A stretch of 64,000 nt of DNA from Perognathus longimembris pacificus (taxonomy: Eukaryota; Chordata; Mammalia; Rodentia; Heteromyidae). The notes beneath the pieces are model-generated. The model ran no database searches, was not told where the DNA came from, and saw only the letters and a program-made list of their open reading frames with translations. Of the stretch, positions 23,102 to 35,222 are shown in pieces. Position numbers and translations under genes: made by a program. How positions within the stretch are numbered: position 1 is the first letter of the stretch; every line of letters starts with the position of its first letter. The stretch lies in NCBI RefSeq assembly GCF_023159225.1, contig NC_063161.1, positions 124,224,958 to 124,288,957 on the forward strand. The letters run 5' to 3'.

Positions 23102-23935
23102 AAATGCCAAAGAGACAGACTGTTGTGGGTTTCATATTGAACAGTGCAGGTATAAAATACCCAGGAAATAATCCAATATCACAGCTACATTCTTATTAAC
23201 ATGAACCAGACATTTAGATGAAATTGAAACCTTTAGTCTACACCATAGGGTTAGATACAGAGCCTTGGGTCAGAAAACTAAATACCAATTTATGATTCTC
23301 AGAGTATTCCTTTTATCCTTAAATGAGACTAAATCGTATAGAAAAGTTCCTCAAATTCCATAAGATCTTGTATATAAAATTACCTATTATATTTTTAAAG
23401 ATATTAAATGTAGAAAAAAATCAGTGTACTATGTCAATCTCAGAGTATGGGTACCATTTTAAAAAGTTATCCATCAGCATTCATAGATTTTTATGTTTAG
23501 GCAAAATTAACATTTGATATATGGAAACTATATCTTTATTCCCCCTGCTTTTGTCTCTGTGCTTTTCAGTCAACGTCATTCCCGGATTTCCCCTTTATTC
23601 ACAAATGAGAGGCAGAGTCAAATCGGAAGTATAAGAGGAAACACCATGGAGGCAGTGTTGCATTTGCTGTTTGTCACTTTGGGATGTTAGGCTCCTGACT
23701 AGAAAATGATACTGATACAAGTTTGTAGCAAAGCAAGCAGTCAGGGAATTGTGGCTCCTAGAACATGCATATGGTAGAATAAGCTGATAAACCACAAACC
23801 TGCCTTACAACCAAACGGGGTCAGGAGTCTACCAAAAGAAAAGAAGAAGGACAAAAGTATAATGAAATCAGGACAGGGTACTACATTTTTAGTATCAAAA
23901 CCATATAGGAAACAGAAGACCTACCAATGCTTTCT
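23102..23935. other. No gene; unique sequence
   Basis: No recognisable repeat or exon. Confidence 0.5.
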
Positions 23936-24150
23936 TTTTTAATTCTTTTTTAAAATTTACTTATTGTCAAAGTGATGTACTGAGGGGGTTACAGTTTCAT
24001 ACATAGGCAGTGAGTACATTTCTTATCCAGCTTACCTCCTCCCTCATTTTTCTCATACCTTCCTCTCTCCTCATTCCTCCGCCCACCCCCCATGAGTTGT
24101 ACAGTTGGTTTACAATATATAGTTTTGTAAGCATTCTTTAAGGACTCTAA
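23936..24150 (-). mobile_element. L1 3' end, antisense
   Basis: 'attgtcaaagtgatgtactg' followed by the complement of the 3' UTR and G-rich tract, then 'catgagttgtacagttggtt'. It truncates near 24145. Confidence 0.85.
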
Positions 24151-26577
24151 TTCTCCCTATTTAGCTCAAAGCCAATCTCTATAATGCAAAAGATGACTAA
24201 GATGGGCTGATGTAATACCTTCCTGTGGCAAGGTGTATCTGTGCCATGTTCTCCCTTTCTCTGCCATATTTCTGATCTAGCAAACTTTTTCTCACCTTTA
24301 CTGTGTTGTCCTCTTGCCTGATTTCTTCTCTTCCAAAGGCAAGGACATAGGTCAACTTAATTGCACTGTTTTTTATGATACTTCTCTGCTTAATGATGGC
24401 TTTTCAGAAGGATGTCTTGTTCCTTGGGAAAGACTTTCCCTGGGTTAGAGAATATTAACATCTCAAAGGGCCAGGAAAGAAAAGTACAATTTTTCTAAAC
24501 TAAATTCTCAGAAAAAGGAGACCGTATCCCCAGCAAAAAGCCCAACTGAGTTTGAAGGAAGCCTAAGGCACTGCTAAGGCCACCTTGATCAGTACTTACA
24601 GAGCTGGGAACTGGACTAGACAGGTAAGACAAATGTGGTTCCTGATGGTGAAGGAGGAAGGCTACAGTCAGATGCCTCTGGACACAGGCATGTCTAAAGT
24701 TGAGGCTATTACAAAAGAAAGAGAGAGCATGCTTGCATTGCTAGCCAGAAAAAAAGGTGACAAACTAAGCTGGAGAATGGTACCTTGAGTCCACAGATCT
24801 AAACATCTTAGCAGTGATGCTAACACCAGTGATGTGAGCCAAGTAGTCAACTGAGTTTACCAGCCATTGCAACACACATAGGACTGTGGAAGGCTGAAGT
24901 GAATTTGAAAGTGTTTCCAACACTTATTACAAGCACAAGTAACAAGTGGGTTCACCCTCACTTACAGAATAAGACACTGTATTTCAGGAGGACAGTAAAG
25001 GGTTAGATTGCACATTAAAGTTTGAGACTTAAAAATGTCAGCATTTCTCTTAACATTGGCATTTGGCTGTGATCATTTACAATACCTTATCCACATAGCA
25101 GCACTTAGAGGTAAGGGAGATATTATTTCCTCTCTTCTCAAATATTTTCTTTGGCAACAGATCTTTTGAGTGAATGAGACTGTTGCCCTATGTGTGACCT
25201 ATGCAAAATTATTTCTGCAGGTTGGTCCTTCTGTCACTCAGGATTAATCATATGCCTTTACTTATGAAGGTGAGACTTTCAAATATAGCTCTGAATCACA
25301 TTCTGGAGTACATTATGATAGACATGAGGAAAAGAGAAACATATAACCATTACATATTCTTTAAAACAAAGGGAAGAAATAGCAACTGAAATATATTAAT
25401 GTGATTTTATAGCTGAGAATTTTAAAACAAGCATCATGAAATGCAAAGTTATGGCTCTCTTAGGAATCATAACTGGGCTGTAAGGCAAGTGTATATTAAG
25501 GCATAAATATAAAAATCTATACAGTAATAGACAATGCTATACACAGGTGCGCCAAGGGACTAAATTATAATTGACATGGGAATCATAGATTTAGGATTTC
25601 ATGCTACCTAGAACTTAAATTTTTCTGAAACACTAAAGTAACAAGAAAACATCCATGAGCCACAAAAAGGGTGAATTACAGATCTATGGAGGTCGTATTA
25701 GGAGGAAGCAGTTTGCAGTGTTTTATTTATAGCATGAAAACAACTTAATTAAAGGAATACTCAATTGAAATTTATTTAAATGAGGTTGTTCATTAGTTTT
25801 ATGTAAACTGTACAGAACCAATCACTATAACTATACATGGACCTTCAAGCAGTCTTGAGTACAAGTGACATACCAACTCATGAATTATAACTCATTAACT
25901 TGTCATTTATGACAATGTAGAAGAGGAGAATTGCCAGGCAGCTGGCAGAAGAAGGCTTTAAGAACATCAGGGGCTGTTCAGTGGGGAAAGAGAGAAAATG
26001 AGGGTGACCACCATGGCTTTAACATTATTCTGAGCTTGATTAGACAATAGACCAGCTTTTCATTCTCTCGGGTCATTTACTTCAGGAAAGGTGAAATTAC
26101 ACATTCTTCCCCGGCATTCTGATACACAAATCTTCTATAACCCCAGGAGTATTTTTCTCAAGGAACTGATAATCCATTCTTGGATAAGGCATCTGTGCAT
26201 GCCATCATGCTTCAATGCTAACTGCCTCTCTTTCTATTTGATTCAGGTGAGGGAGTTGCCTAAATCATTAAGTCTGGTATGTCCAATAAAGCTCATGTCT
26301 ACTGTTTCTGATATGCTTTGAAATATTTGCTTATGTAAAGGTTTATTGTCTTCAATAAACTAGTTATCAGTTTATGACAGATGGTAGCTGTTCACCTGCA
26401 TAAACAAGATGTAAAGGCATTCTGCTTTGGCATTTGTATTCACGATGGAATGGATGAGGTTAAAACTATTGCTTTACAAAACAGAGGAGGTCAAAACTAA
26501 GCCCAATCTAAAAGTTGCAATTCCACCCATCCTGCAGTACTCCATAACAAGTTCAGTCCTTTCTCTTCAGTGGTACT
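24151..26577. other. No gene; unique sequence
   Basis: Short open frames at 24585-24788 and 26091-26321 lack any motif I recognise. Nothing else is seen. Confidence 0.45.
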
Positions 26578-26720
26578 TTTTTTATTATTATTATTATTTT
26601 AAGTAGTTCTACAAAGGAGCTGCCATTCAATAGAGCTGTTTATGAATACAAGGAATCTTGACCTATGTTACTCCTTTTATCATTCTCCCCCATCCCTCCC
26701 AAATCTCTCCTTCTGTGAAT
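26578..26720 (-). mobile_element. Diverged rodent L1 3' UTR (G-rich family 2), antisense
   Basis: Read in reverse complement it gives a gatgggggagaatgat segment and a 3' tail of TAA repeats (plus strand ttattattattatta). This matches the 5.5 and 32.3 kb copies. Confidence 0.5.
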
Positions 26721-26954
26721 GTGCTTACTTTTGTAGGATATGTTGAATTTTATGAGGTGTCTAATTTTTATAAGCAGCAATTAGCAAGTACAGATGGTTA
26801 CTAACATGGCCAAGCTTCTAGCACTTAGCCACTAGCTGGCCCCAGTGCTTAATACTTCTCAAGCTTGAATTAAATCTCTCTCCTCTAACAGCCTTGATCT
26901 ACACTTAAATAGTCTTGAAAAAAGTTTTGTCTACTTAATTCTAGTTAGCACCTT

Positions 26955-27167
26955 TTTGTTTTGTTTTGTTTTTGTTGCCAGTCCTGGGGCGTGGACTCAG
27001 GGCCTGAGCACTGTCCCTGGCTTCTTTTTGCTCAAGGCTAGCACTCTGCCACTTGAGCCACAGCGCTACTTCTGGCCATTTTCTATATATGTGGTGCTGG
27101 GGAATTGAACCCAGGGCTTCATGTACGCGAGGCAAGCACTCTTGCCACTAGGCCATATCCCCAACCC
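26955..27167 (-). mobile_element. IDL-Geo type dimeric SINE
   Basis: Antisense, full length, with a TTTTG-type tail on plus; body from 26977. A 14-bp duplication, ctagttagcacctt, lies at 26941-26954 and 27168-27181. Confidence 0.95.
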
Positions 27168-27193
27168 CTAGTTAGCACCTTATTGACAGTTTC

Positions 27194-27241
<48 letters not shown>

Positions 27242-27243
27242 TA
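27194..27243. repeat. (GT)n microsatellite
   Basis: About 20 GT units with one interruption, starting shortly after the SINE duplication arm. Confidence 0.95.
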
Positions 27244-27867
27244 GAAGAGCCTGAAAGTGGATAAAGTTTAATCCATCAGTTCCATTTAATCTGTATATGT
27301 CCAAGGGTTGGTTGCTGTTTTTATTTATCTCTAATGTTGTGTTTAAATAAAAGTTTCCATGGAGGAATGATTTTCCTTTGCAGATAAGTTCATGGATCCC
27401 TCAGAGATGGAAAGATTGACTGGAAGACCCAAGATCTTATGGTGACCAGCAAATGTGAAGCCCAGGGACTCTGCCCCAAGCTTCTGTCAATATTGCCTTT
27501 GTATCATAAAGGAGACAATAGGAACAAGGCAATGCAAGAAAATTCTGAAGAGATGGTTAACTTAGATAACAGGACAATCTTCCTGTGCTTTAGGAATGTT
27601 CTTGTGCAGGCAACCAATGCATATGCAAATTTGGAATAGTCTCTATTCAAGCCATTGTTTGGGAACATTCATTAGCCATTACTTATGCTACTTTATTTAC
27701 TTGAATCTGTATTTCCCTAAATTCTCTAATACCATGTAGATAATCAACAGGACCTAAATAGAATCCAAGAGCCCTTCTCCAGTTGCATGCATGAACATGA
27801 ATGACTCCTTAGTATTTTCAGTTTAGGTGATTTAGAGCAGATATACAAGTACCAATTTGGCTAAGGT

Positions 27868-27960
27868 ACTTAGTTTTGCCATCTCATTTCCTCATTTGTA
27901 AAATTATGAGGATTAAGTCCTGAAAAATGTGTATTTAAAGAGCCTAGACAAGTGTTGAAG
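27868..27960 (+). mobile_element. MIR-like relic
   Basis: 'tttcctcatttgtaaaatta' followed by 'tgaggattaa' is the conserved MIR core. It is very diverged at both ends. Confidence 0.5.
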
Positions 27961-28230
27961 ATGTAGGCTCAGTGTTTGCCATTTGTAAGACACTGATTCA
28001 ATCCTAGTACTATGAAAGAAAATCACAAAAAGCATTTGAAAAGGGACTCAACATGGTGGTGTAGTAATCAATGGCAAAATGAGCATCACTATCCACTTCA
28101 GCTTTCACATATAGAAAATAGCTAGATGTATAAGGATATTCTAAAGCAATTCACATACACATCAACGATTGTTTAGACAGCATTTCCAATTGTGAGCTGT
28201 AGAAATCCACAACCAAAGCCGAGGATATTT

Positions 28231-28446
28231 TTTTAATTTTATTTTTATTTATTTTGCCAGTCCTGGGGCTTGGACTCAGGGCTTAAGCACTGTCCCTGGC
28301 TTCTTTTTGCACAAGGCTAGCACTCTGCCACTTGAGCCACAGCGCCACTTCTGGCCCTTTTCTGTATATGTGGTGCTAGGGAATTGAACCCAGGGCTTCA
28401 TGTATTGTAGGCAAACACTCTTGCCACTAGGCCATATTCCCAGCCC
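28231..28446 (-). mobile_element. IDL-Geo type dimeric SINE
   Basis: Antisense, full length, body 28256-28446, with an ATTTT-rich tail. The flanks agcc(g/t)agga(t/c)attt at 28217-28230 and 28447-28460 are a duplication with two differences, which suggests a somewhat older copy. Confidence 0.92.
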
Positions 28447-28460
28447 AGCCTAGGACATTT

Positions 28461-29675
28461 GATTCCTAACTCAGGGTTGTGTTGTATCAAGCCAAAATTT
28501 CCAATTAATATCAATTTTTATCCCAAGTATTTTATTAGTACTAACTTGAGGCAAATGATAATGTTTCAATAATTGCACAGTGATCCTATCAATATTAATA
28601 GACACTTTTTAGCTATTTTCAAGGAATGGTTTTCCTAAGAACCTAGTAAGCAATTTATAAGAGAAAAATATAGTAACAACATTTTAGTATTAATCAAGAA
28701 AAGAATGCAATAAATAAAGTAATGCTGTCTTCTAGGTTCTACTAGAAAATACCATCTCTCTATCCAACATTTCATTATCTGTAGAAGTCAACTCAATATT
28801 TTTGAAAAATCAAGGGAAAGAAAAAAGGGTTAAATTAGGGAAAATATTTTTGCCAAACTTTGTTCCTAAAGTCTTTCTTGAAAGAAAATAATCTGAATTA
28901 CCTTCATACCTTCCCTGCTTTAACATGCTTTCCCTTAGTGTTGGGAGGGGACTATAAATTAAATCAGAGAGAAATACTGTCGTGCTGATGGAGACAAGTT
29001 CAATACCAAAGATTTATCTACTTAGACAATCCAAATCAGTCAGTAGATCTATCTGAAAAGTTCTGATGCCTCTGCAGAAATACAAAAGTTGTGGGCAAAT
29101 GCAATTTTACTTCAGTCAAATTCAGTGCTGTTGTCTTGAGGCAGTGATTAAAGGTTAGCTTTGATCAAATAAGTTCCAAGGATTTTGTGAATAGGCTACC
29201 AGATAAAATTCAGTTGACCAATGAAGATTATTTTAGACAGTAAGTAACATTTAGTATAAGCAACTCCAAATTCTTGTGTGTGGCTGAGTATGTGTTTAAA
29301 ATTTCTATAAACGAAAGAACCAAACATCTTCAAGCATATTATTTTCATCCTTAAAATATTGTTGGACCTATTAAGCTACACTGATTCTCAATTTTCAACC
29401 AACTTACTGAATAAAAATACACAGAGAGGAAAGTTGAGATTTTAGAAGAAAATAAACATGGCAACCAATAAATTTTAATGTCTAGCCAATGGAAAAGTTT
29501 AATTTTTGATATTTTAAATTTATGTAAAAGGTATTCTGAGTTGCCTAATTATTTTTACTTATTCAGATAGATATAAATATATCATAAGCTTAGAAACTCA
29601 ATAGGCTTTCCAAAATGAAAAATATGACACAGCCTTTCAAATAATACTTGTACCTGTTATGCCTTAAATATGCAT
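28461..29675. other. No gene; unique AT-rich sequence
   Basis: No recognisable repeat or exon. Confidence 0.5.
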
Positions 29676-29765
29676 ATAGCTGTGTGCTGTGGTTCATGTC
29701 AATAATCCCAGCTACTCAGGAGGCTAAGACCTGGTGGATTAATGTTTGAAGGTAACTTTGGTAGA
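29676..29765 (+). mobile_element. 7SL/B1-like SINE head fragment
   Basis: 'aataatcccagctactcagg' and 'aggctaagacctggtgg' match the head of 7SL-derived SINEs. The right part is missing or decayed. Confidence 0.55.
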
Positions 29766-30165
29766 AAGTGAAAAATACACATGTGTTTTGTTTACTTGAA
29801 GATTTAAAAGAGTGGGTGAAATTTTCATAAAATTAAGTTTTATATTTTGGTAGTTTAAGTACATTCTAGTATACTTTAAAAGCAAAATCATATTTTTTTC
29901 ATGAGCTACTTACAAGAAATTTGATATTCTATGATTTTCTGGACAGAATTTAGATCTGAATTTATTTATTATTTATTTGCTTGTTCATATTCACCAAGGG
30001 AATTACTTCACAGATGTTTTCATTTGCTTGGGGAAATTCGTATTCCTAATTTCTTTTAGTTCTTTTTCCCCTTTTCTTATTCTTGTTTCCCTCTCCTTTT
30101 TAGATTCCAACTAACCAGAATAGACTCTCTATATATGACCTTTGGTCCTGTATCCTCTGTGATTT

Positions 30166-30292
30166 TTTCTTTCAAATTTGTATTATCAAACTGATGTACA
30201 GAGAGGTTACACTTTCATACGTTAGGCATTGGATACATTTCTTGTACTGTTTTTTACCTTGTCCCTCATCTGCCTACATTCCTAGCTCTTGC
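30166..30292 (-). mobile_element. L1 3' end, antisense, short
   Basis: 'atcaaactgatgtacagaga' and 'ggcattggatacatttcttg' are the complement of the L1 3' terminal ~110 bp. It truncates just before the G-rich tract. Confidence 0.85.
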
Positions 30293-31421
30293 CTTCACAC
30301 TGACTAGAATGTAATGCATACCAGGAAGACTTATTGTACTCCTGAATGGAAACATCAGGTTAAAAATAACAAGACAGAAGGAATGTGGGTCCTTGCTTTT
30401 TTTTCTTGCATGTTTTCTTAACCTCTTCAGCTCTTACTCTAGTTATTGAATTCTCTATTTTGTTGCACTTTTTAGTTCTTGAATTTATATTTTGCTTAAT
30501 TTCAGGTTTCCTAAGTCACATCTAATAGTTCAGCTTTTGACATAAATTTCAAGCTTTTTATTTATCAACTTGAAGAGTGGCTTGGAGTCTTTATTTCATT
30601 ATTTCAATATCTGGCAATGTTATAGGTCTTTCTTTGTAGTCTATTATTTTGGCTGGCTCTTAACCATGAAGCCTTACGCATCCTCCATTGTATAATGGAT
30701 AGTATATTTGAAAAATTATTTATAACAATAACTTGATAACAAAGATAATACCACTCATACAGAAAGAATGTCCCTTATTGTCACTTAAGATACATATCAT
30801 ACTCAGATCATCTCTATCCAAGTTCAGGAACTGAGATTATTCTAACAATCAACACACATGAAACAGATCTGAAGCTTCTTACTATTAGAATCTAACTGAA
30901 ACCAAGAAGTAATTTGCCATGCTCCCACATTGCACACTTTCCACTTGGTCCTGAAGTCTCTTAACTTCACCTAACTCACTGAAGCTCTCAACTGCAAATG
31001 ACAGCAATGTAAAAATAGTTCCTGGAAAATGCTAGCTCTCTAGTTTGTTAGTATGTTTTGGATCCAATTATTACCATTTATTTTTATTATAATCATTTAT
31101 TTTATATTATTTACACTACTGGATTTTATACTTTTATGAGTATAATTTACTTTTTCAAAGTCTATTTCTGTTGGATATTTTATTCAAATTTGAATCTGCC
31201 ATTATCAAAGTAATGGCCATTATGTACTGAAAGCTAATTAATATATTTTATGGAATAAAATATATATTTCTTTGTGTTAGAAAAAGTGTTTTATTCCAAC
31301 CCAAATATTACCATTTGGAAATGAATGCAGAAAATTGGAATAAGCCTTGTTGAAATGTAGAGAGCTGATAGGATATTTTAAATACTGTGAGAACAACTAA
31401 TGGAGAGAATGAAATTACATT
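30293..31421. other. No gene; unique sequence
   Basis: No recognisable repeat or exon. Confidence 0.5.
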
Positions 31422-31600
31422 TACTGAGGCTTGAACTCAGGGCCTCACTTGCTGGAACTCTTTTAAAACCTGAGCCACACCTCTAGTTTGGCATTTGGCT
31501 GGTTACTTTGGAGACTGAGTCTTGCAGATTTTCTTCCTAGTTTGAATGTGATTCCCCTCCCCATATCTCAGCCTCTTGACTAGTTGAAGACTTATGTGTT
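31422..31600 (-). mobile_element. Old 7SL-headed/Geo SINE relic, antisense
   Basis: 'ggcttgaactcagggcctca' and 'aacctgagccacacctctag' are the complement of a SINE right monomer. 'ctcagcctcttgactagttg' is the complement of the head. Strongly diverged. Confidence 0.55.
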
Positions 31601-32280
31601 TTCACTCAGTTCCAAAATAAAGACTAAATTGCAAACAACCTCAAAACAGTCAAAGCCAAATGGCATAAGCTTAACTATATACTATGGAGAACAATTCTAT
31701 TTATACCATTTAAAATAATATAAATCAAAGTCAGTGGGAGGAAAATCTAAAGAATTGACTATGAACTTAATCAAGTAAAAGAAATTAAATTCATACAAAG
31801 TAACCAGGAGGAAAAAGTGAAAGTCTAGCAAAAATTCTATTCTTCTTCATTCACACTCTATGTGATGGTAGGTACGTTAGATGGTTAGTTATTGTGATTT
31901 TTGTAATAATAAGAAGAACACTTTGTAATAAGAACACTTGGTCATTTGTGGAGAAATGTATATACCTGGAAAAAAAAAACTTAAGTAAGTCAGGCTTAGA
32001 GAGGTAAAGGACACACATTTTCTCTCATGTGGGAAAGTTAGATCTGATTTGCAAATATATATATAAATATATATATGCATACATCACAAAGCATATAAAC
32101 TAAAGTATATGCAAGGGGGAATTCCAATTCCTTTGAACAACTAACCTCAAGTTTAATAAAATGAATAAAAGGAAGTTGGTATTCGAGGTGGGGGGAGGGA
32201 CATATGAAGTCAAGGACAGGAGGTAGAGAAACGAAAAGAAGGATAGAGAATGCAGTCATGATACTTAATGTAACACATAT
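31601..32280. other. No gene; unique sequence
   Basis: A short (TA)n lies near 32056-32077. No exon-like frame. Confidence 0.5.
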
Positions 32281-32284
32281 AAAA

Positions 32285-32466
32285 TGAGCTAGGAAAACTG
32301 ATGGGATGGGTGGGGTTGGGAGAGATGGGGGAGAATGATGGAAGGGCTAACATTGATCAGGGTGCATTGTACTCATAAACTGACATGTATAGTTTAAGTT
32401 GTTGTACAGTCAGTTTATTGATGACATATACTTAAAGAAACAAACAACAACAACAACAACAACAAA
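32285..32466 (+). mobile_element. Diverged rodent L1 3' UTR (G-rich family 2) with (CAA)n tail
   Basis: 'gggatgggtggggttgggag', then 'gggagaatgatggaagggct', 'gatcagggtgcattgtactc' and 'ataaactgacatgta'. This is the clearest member of this 3' UTR family in the window. The tail is A-rich with CAA units. Confidence 0.65.
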
Positions 32467-33544
32467 AAACACTTAGCTGGAAACTGAAGACTATAGTTGT
32501 GTCCCTGCTTTGTTACCAGCAGCCTTGTGAATATTTCTCCCTATTACTATTTTATGTCTGCATACACTTTTATTTAGAAGTAAGACATTCGAACAACTTC
32601 TCTCCAAACTCAATCCAATTCTCAGAATTTATGAAGATGTATTTCAAAGCTGCACTTTCTTTTACTTTTTTCCCATTCCTTGAGTGGGTATTATTTTTAA
32701 AAATATGTATATGAATGAAGTAACAAAGGAATGATTTTAATACATAAAATAACTCTGACAAAAGTGAAAAAAAGCAAAAACAACATAAATCCATGGGATA
32801 AAAAATACTTCTAAAATAGGTCAAATTCAGTCTACATTCTTAAACTAATTAAAACTATTATTAGCACATACTTTAAAAAATATTCATTATAGTTCAGATC
32901 TAATTTCTACACTCTAAGCAGCTGTAATAGGAATAGTGAATATTTCCATAATATCTTTTATGTTCATGTCAGCGAGATAACAGTTTCATACTCAAAGATT
33001 TCTAATTGATTTGGCCATAAAATAAGCTTTTGTTCAAAGAAGGGCAAAAAAATAAAAGATAAGAAAGATGGCAATTTAACACTCTTATATTCACTGCATA
33101 CAAATGTGTTGAGGCCATTGAAATATTGAATGCAAAGGAAATAGGGTGAGCAACAGCATCAGGAAATAGGCCAGGGAGTGATCCAGCCTCAATAACTAAA
33201 CAAGGATACAGCCATACTCGGGAGCTACGTGAAAATGGAAGAGCAGCTTTGCTTCAAACACCATCAGATGTTCATTTTATTCATTGTTTAGCAAATAGAG
33301 ATATCTATAGGACAATCCACTAAACTATGAGCAACAGCAAGGAGTTCTGTCAGCAAACTGAGAAAAGATTCCTAGATTAAACTGTTTTTTACATTGTGTT
33401 CTCTCCTTTTCTCTGAGGTCAAGATTGAATAGGAGCATTAAATTTCTTTACATTTCTCTCTCTCTCTCTCTCTTCTCACTCTGCGTGTGTGAACCTGTGT
33501 GCCCTTGTTTCTTTTCTTTCTCTCTCTCTCTCTCTTTTTTTTTT
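32467..33544. other. No gene; unique sequence and (CT)n tracts
   Basis: (CT)n runs lie at about 33456-33472 and 33519-33534. Otherwise nothing is recognised. Confidence 0.55.
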
Positions 33545-34020
33545 TGGACTGATAGTAGGGCTTGAATACTGGGACTGAATGTTTCACTTCCTAGTGGGGG
33601 AGGGGGGCTTTACTGGAAATAAGATTCTCATAAACTTTTCTTGTCTATGTTGGCTTCGAACATTGAACCTGAGATTTCAGCCTCCTGAGTATCTAGGATT
33701 AAAAACATAAATTACCAGCACCCAGTTTGCATTTCTTACTTCATTAATTCCTTCTTTTTCTCCTATGGAGGATGTGGGTCATAACCTTTATCAAGCTGTT
33801 ATAATACCCATAATCTTAATTTGTACATTTGGTCAGTCATTCTGCAGTAGTGGGTTTTGAGCTCAAGGGCTTGCTCTACAAGGAGAGTTATCTAATCTTA
33901 CACCACCTAGCCCAGTTGCTTTGCTTTTATTCAATTTTCCCCGGGCCTACCTTGGACTCTGATCCTCCTAGTTAACATTCCTGAGTAGTGAGGATATTAG
34001 GCATGCTCTTCCATACTCAA
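33545..34020 (-). mobile_element. Two old 7SL-headed SINE relics, antisense
   Basis: At about 33546-33728: 'tagggcttgaatactgggac' then 'cagcctcctgagtatctagg'. At about 33840-34018: 'gggttttgagctcaagggct' then 'ctgatcctcctag' and 'ctgagtagtgaggat'. Both read as the reverse complement of a 7SL-like head with a right-monomer tail. Both are heavily diverged. Confidence 0.45.
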
Positions 34021-34144
34021 TATCTTCTTTGACATAAGATCTCACTAATTTTATGAACATATGGGCCTCAAATGACCAACCTGTCTGTACCTTCTAATTA
34101 GTGTGGATTACATACAGAAGCGACTGCTCTTGCCTTATCTGGAT

Positions 34145-34531
34145 AAATTGGGCAGAAATGGATGTAAACTGATGGGAATCTGTAGTCTATAATCTCAAAT
34201 GTGAAAGTGAAAGCCCACTCTTCTCATCCCCCAATAGGTACCAGAGTTCCCCGAAGCAGGCCACACCTAGCTGAACCTGCACAACAGTTTTGTACAATAG
34301 ATTCCCCAAACCAGGCCTGCATCTTCCATCTACCTGCAATCCTACCTTCACCCATGACCCTACTTTAAGTCCCTCTATCCCTTCCCCTATTACTCTTCAT
34401 GTCTCCTGACTCTCCTCAGGTCACCCTGGCATCCCTCTTCAACTTTCATTAAATTGATCTGGTCTGCTGAGGTCAGTATCTTTGTCTGTTTTCATTCTTC
34501 CTACCTTTCAAGCCCATCCTTTTCCCTAACA
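34145..34531 (+). mobile_element. Possible ERV LTR, plus strand
   Basis: A C/T-rich, GC-enriched block with an R/U5-like end ('cattaaattgatctggtctg' then 'tttgtctgtttt') and a terminal ccctaaca. It reads like a rodent class I LTR. A 4-bp taaa lies at both presumed edges, which is weak evidence in AT-rich DNA. The 5' boundary is a guess. Confidence 0.35.
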
Positions 34532-34629
34532 TAAACTATTATTGTTTTTTTCCTCAGCACACATTTAAAGAAATAGAAGCTTTCATCATCAAGATGATCT
34601 ACTATTAGAAAAAAAAATAAATGTCAATA

Positions 34630-34750
34630 AGGAGCCAGATGTGATAGTGCACACCTGTAATCCTAGCACTCAGAAGGCAGAGGCAAAATGATCTTAATTC
34701 TGAGCCCTGAATTGAATATATAGTGAGACCTTCTTTCAATAAAAATACAA
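34630..34750 (+). mobile_element. B1-like (7SL-derived) SINE
   Basis: 'gccagatgtgatagtgcaca' then 'cctgtaatcctagcactcag' and 'aggcagaggc', followed by 'gtgagaccttctttc' and an A-rich tail. This is a monomeric B1-like copy that appears to lack the Geo right part. Confidence 0.7.
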
Positions 34751-35161
34751 AGATAATTAATTAATTTTAAAATATATAAAAATGTCAAGGAAGCTACAAA
34801 TGTCTTTGGTTCACAATTATGTGTATTTCTCCATTTTGAAAACAAGAAATCTACATCTCTATTTATATATCAATGAAGTTTTGCTTCAAAACTCATTCTA
34901 GAGTCATGACTACATCTTTTCTCTTGATTCTCTTGTTGCTTTTCCTCTTTACATTTCTGTACTCTTGGTGTTGATTCTTCACCTTTGTCCCTTTTGTCAT
35001 TTACTATTTTAAAACCATAACATCATACTTATTTAACTGGGTACATCAATTATTCAAAAGGATAAATCTCAAAATGACATCTCATTATTCTCTCTTACTC
35101 CATACCTAGTTATATTTCCAAGGATGTTTTGGGGTTTTAGTCTCCTCCTGTTTCACAAAAG

Positions 35162-35222
35162 AATGTTCAAGGTCAAGTATGGTGGTGAATACTTGTAATC
35201 TCAGCTCCATCATTGTAAGGGT
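35162..35222 (+). mobile_element. 7SL-like SINE head fragment
   Basis: 'aagtatggtggtgaatactt' and 'gtaatctcagctcc' resemble the first ~50 bp of a 7SL-derived SINE. The rest is absent. Confidence 0.4.

Noticed and set aside
34145..34531. Candidate class I LTR with 4-bp taaa duplication
   Set aside because: Kept only as a low-confidence feature. A 4-bp AT-only match in AT-rich DNA is easily chance, and the ends are not canonical.
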